Origin: Streptomyces sp. APSN-46.1 | Lineage (GTDB): Bacteria; Actinomycetota; Actinomycetes; Streptomycetales; Streptomycetaceae | Length of the DNA: 64,000 bases | Direction: 5' to 3' | Assembly (NCBI RefSeq): GCF_022815725.1 | Contig: NZ_JALGRF010000001.1 | Span: 372,001 to 436,000, forward strand | In this document: one piece after another, positions 62,501 through 64,000 of the stretch | Layout: each line of letters opens with the position of its first letter | Position numbering within the stretch: position 1 is the stretch's first letter | Made by a program: the position numbers and the translations under genes | The notes under the pieces: generated by a model | Told to the model about the DNA's origin: nothing | The model's input: the letters and a program-made list of their open reading frames with translations, nothing else | The model's database searches: none

Positions 62501-63973
62501 GACCGACTCGAGCCGGACGAACCGGAGGGTGTGACGGGTGGGGGTGTCGGATCGCCCATTCCGGCGGAAGCGGCCCAGCACATGAGTGACGACCAGTGGC
62601 TGAGGGCGATGAGGAAGCACGGCCGGGACCGAACCGACTGGTCGACCCTTACCGGCGGTGCGCGCGAGCTGTCCCACGTGCTGCGGAGCATGACGGTGGC
62701 AGACCCTGGTCGGTTCGCGCGGCTCGCTGTGCGGATCGACTCAGGGACACACCCGGCCTATGGTGCTTCGCTGCTCCTCGGCCTCGGGGAGGCCGAGCCG
62801 TACGACGATTCGGAGGCCATCTTCGCGGCCGTGCGCCACCTCGCGGTCAGGGGAGGGCCGGAGCAGGACCGGTGGCTGGGGCACGCTCTGCGGAAGTACC
62901 TCGACCACGTGCCGCTCGACCTGGTGGAGGCACTCCTCAGCCGCGCTCTCGACTTGGGTGAGCCGAGCGACGCCGACAATTCGTCCGGTGTGGGTGTGTC
63001 CGGCGGGGACGGGGGCGATGTCACGCGTGACCTGCTCACCGCCGGGATCAACACCGTGCGGGGCAGCGCGGCCGAGAGCCTGGGCGATCTGCTCGTCCAT
63101 GACGTGGACGGGTCCCGTGCCGACCTGATCGTCCCTCACCTGGGCCGACTGGCGGCCGACCCCTCCCTCGACGTCCGGGCGTGCGTGGCCCACGCGCTGG
63201 GGGCCGCGATCCGCCACGACCGCCAGGCGGCGGCCGACGCCTTCGAGGTGCTCGTCCAGGCCCCCGACCATCTGCTGGCATCACCCTATGTTGCCCGCCT
63301 GGCCGTTGCCCTGATGCACGGAGACTCGGCGTCGGCGGGACCGCTGACGGAACGCATGCTGTACTCCCCGGTGGCACCGGTGCGTCAGGTCGGCGGTCAG
63401 GTCGCCGCGCTGGCCGCGATGGAGTGGGAGACGTCTGACCTGCTGGCCAAAGTGCTCGCTGGGAACGACGCGGCACAGCGGCAGGGAGCGGCCGGCGTGT
63501 GCGCCCAGCGCCTCATGAACACCGGCGACGCGGCGCTCGCCCATCATGCACTCGTGCGGTTCTTCCACGACCCCGAGGAGGACGTGCGGGAAGCCGCCGC
63601 CACGGTGGCCGCCGCGCTGCGCGGCCGACGTATGGGGCCCTATCGGCGGACGCTTACCGCGCTGATCGACTCCCACGTCTTCGGGGCCGCCCTGCCTCAG
63701 CTGCTGATCACGCTCGAGGACGCCCCGGACCGGGTCGACGAACTGGTTCTGACATGCGCGCGGCGCTTTGTCGCGGTGTTCGGAGCCGCATCGGCCGACT
63801 TGGCCCGTGGTGTCGCGGCCGACGCTCGCAACATCGGCCGCCTGTTGGTCCGTGCGTACGTCCAGGCATCTTCACCCGCGCTCAGGTCCGGGATCCTCGA
63901 TCTCCTGGACCAGCTGCTGCTCCTCGGGTCCTACGGCGTGGCCAAGGCGATCAACGACACCGACCGGAGCTGA
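59510..63973 (+). CDS. STAND-type NTPase with N-terminal nuclease-like domain and HEAT-like C-terminus
   Basis: A 1487-residue protein. N-terminus (~10-130) resembles the DUF4297/Cap4-type PD-(D/E)xK nuclease: RYEGAWTIRHALYVLL, LGDGVEFVYRHDHGTAVHQV, with Gln62-x-Lys64 as the QxK end of the motif and Glu39/Asp46/Glu49 as possible metal ligands. NTPase: Walker A GTAGGGKS at 278-285, Walker B CVLVVDQLD (Asp347), then a winged-helix-like part (HESFFDYAFARDWL). From ~600 onward come about 900 residues of helical HEAT-like repeats (DPSLDVRACVAHALGAAIRH, DPEEDVREAAATVAAALRG). GTG 59510 with GGAGGGG upstream. This architecture is the Avs/STAND antiphage design: repeats sense a phage product, the NTPase oligomerises and the nuclease cuts DNA. 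The effector-motif reading is inference. Confidence 0.85.
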   Translation: MAPRPGGETDKFGNRYEGAWTIRHALYVLLGSGTSLCVEPGGPLGDGVEFVYRHDHGTAVHQVKRQNRNANSWNVASLRDKGVWESLRSHVEAGRAFHFVSVLPARALDELADRARRSDDLASFEAEWLTDELRGPFNALASSGIYGSTATAWRMLRGLRVEWHDERDLVHTNAVLAEQVLAGAPGRLAALALGQVLLDNLGTTLDAAALTTRLVPYGLRGVVRADAVAVSDAVRTVTRRWAASVERTLLRPAIPREEAVGLVAEVREGTRRLVLLTGTAGGGKSAVLHQTFTALDKAAIPVLAFRLDRLEPFGSTHELGQHVGLPMSPVGALGAMADGRPCVLVVDQLDAVSMASGRIPENFDAVADLVDEAAAHPDMRVVLACRAFDAEADARIRRLTAPDHCTRVTVGSLSDAQVDTAVTAMGLDVSRLAPSQKALLRSPLHLVLLAQVADREEALLFHTTRQLFDAFWDTKQEACARRPSVRFHDAVSAVVTAMSARQRLSVPRGVLDTDDLAASRKVLESEHVCVRDGRQLAFFHESFFDYAFARDWLRREESLVAFLTGGEQELFRRAQLRQVLDHLRDLDPERFAEEAEALLTSPDIRYHLKHLTLDVLCGLDAPTAIEWGAIARVLNTRPPFRDRLVDMLGIPAWFRRGDDEGIFENWLESADTREQDCAVRLLVAVADALPNRVARLLEPHAADPGYGAWLIRIVPLARLAGSRPLFDLLLDGVRAGLFTGVEHALWGPASNLAAEEPLWAVELLGALLAERPDALRLDGQGRVAVLLNRDYAALQTATAAAVGAPEEFCVRVLPVLLAVMSLTAYPVRTGRPVHDRHFSHRHPGADPGDLGEALLQGTAEALRNTAGRDAARARRLVEHLVNEPYEAAQWLLYQVLAAGGPGLAPWSAEILLQGGHRLLSGYAANAVWGAREVLRAIAGALPDHTVRRLEQFLLHLRLPPEGKLSPWHEFTLLTAFPEGRLSERATRRLGELRRLHGDRLEPDEPEGVTGGGVGSPIPAEAAQHMSDDQWLRAMRKHGRDRTDWSTLTGGARELSHVLRSMTVADPGRFARLAVRIDSGTHPAYGASLLLGLGEAEPYDDSEAIFAAVRHLAVRGGPEQDRWLGHALRKYLDHVPLDLVEALLSRALDLGEPSDADNSSGVGVSGGDGGDVTRDLLTAGINTVRGSAAESLGDLLVHDVDGSRADLIVPHLGRLAADPSLDVRACVAHALGAAIRHDRQAAADAFEVLVQAPDHLLASPYVARLAVALMHGDSASAGPLTERMLYSPVAPVRQVGGQVAALAAMEWETSDLLAKVLAGNDAAQRQGAAGVCAQRLMNTGDAALAHHALVRFFHDPEEDVREAAATVAAALRGRRMGPYRRTLTALIDSHVFGAALPQLLITLEDAPDRVDELVLTCARRFVAVFGAASADLARGVAADARNIGRLLVRAYVQASSPALRSGILDLLDQLLLLGSYGVAKAINDTDRS

Positions 63974-64000
63974 ACGGGACCGGCCCTGCCCGGTTCCGGC

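Noticed and set aside
1..64000. tRNA, rRNA or riboswitch genes
   Set aside because: No cloverleaf-like or conserved RNA element was seen when reading intergenic regions; short ones could be missed without a covariance search.

Overview
The window reads as chromosomal DNA of a Streptomyces or close relative. It is very GC-rich with codons ending in G/C, and it carries CBM2-linked secreted cellulases with CebR-type operators, SpoIIE-like PPM phosphatases with PAS/GAF/HATPase domains, an ALF-repeat protein with an LAATG sortase signal, an ECF41-type sigma factor and a SWIM-domain protein. No rRNA, tRNA or CRISPR array was seen.

Layout. 1-1.0 kb: end-truncated PAS/GAF sensor. 1.2-7.2 kb: sugar-acid catabolic locus, with a ROK repressor divergent from SMP-30 lactonase, KDPG/KDPGal aldolase, PfkB kinase, SDR dehydrogenase and galactonate dehydratase. 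This is a complete set for an oxidative (De Ley-Doudoroff-type) galactose or related sugar pathway. 7.2-19 kb: cellulose locus, with a GH1 beta-glucosidase, a CebEFG-type cello-oligosaccharide ABC importer, a GH5-GH6 operon and a divergent GH48 exoglucanase. Four CebR-like boxes tie these together, but no cebR gene lies in the window. 19-22.3 kb: PPOX-family protein and flavohemoglobin, then an orphan solute-binding lipoprotein. 22.4-26.6 kb: two divergent membrane PPM phosphatases, one with a HATPase module.

26.6-27.9 kb is a decayed stretch (alpha/beta hydrolase and SDR remnants). 28-33 kb: SWIM protein, ALF-repeat wall protein, and a helical protein preceded by a 7-codon leader ORF with a near-perfect Shine-Dalgarno. 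33.4-38.2 kb: HSP90-family ATPase directly followed by a 978-residue TPR protein. 38.4-39 kb: frameshifted gene. 39.1-42.1 kb: small membrane protein, HsdM-like N6-adenine methylase and HsdS-like specificity subunit, translationally coupled, with no HsdR. 42.3-47.4 kb: IS5-type transposase remnant, small proteins, a DUF6923-like protein with compensating frameshifts, a class-3 lipase, and glycosyltransferase and 2OG-oxygenase debris. 47.4-50 kb: ECF41 sigma factor with its carboxymuconolactone-decarboxylase partner broken, and a serine hydrolase. 50-55.3 kb: two tandem secreted TAP-like hydrolases beside an inverted, decayed third copy, then a DUF4436-like membrane protein.

56.2-64 kb is the most interesting part. 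A 1487-residue STAND-type protein (N-terminal QxK nuclease-like domain, P-loop NTPase, HEAT-like C-terminal half) is divergent from a tightly coupled four-gene operon of unrecognised proteins. One of these has a P-loop-like motif lacking the Walker lysine. A palindromic intergenic sequence separates the two arms. This looks like a candidate antiphage or surveillance system.

A further window-wide oddity is a set of short tandem repeats with mostly 9-, 12- or 15-bp units, at signal-peptide n-regions, gene ends and intergenic gaps.
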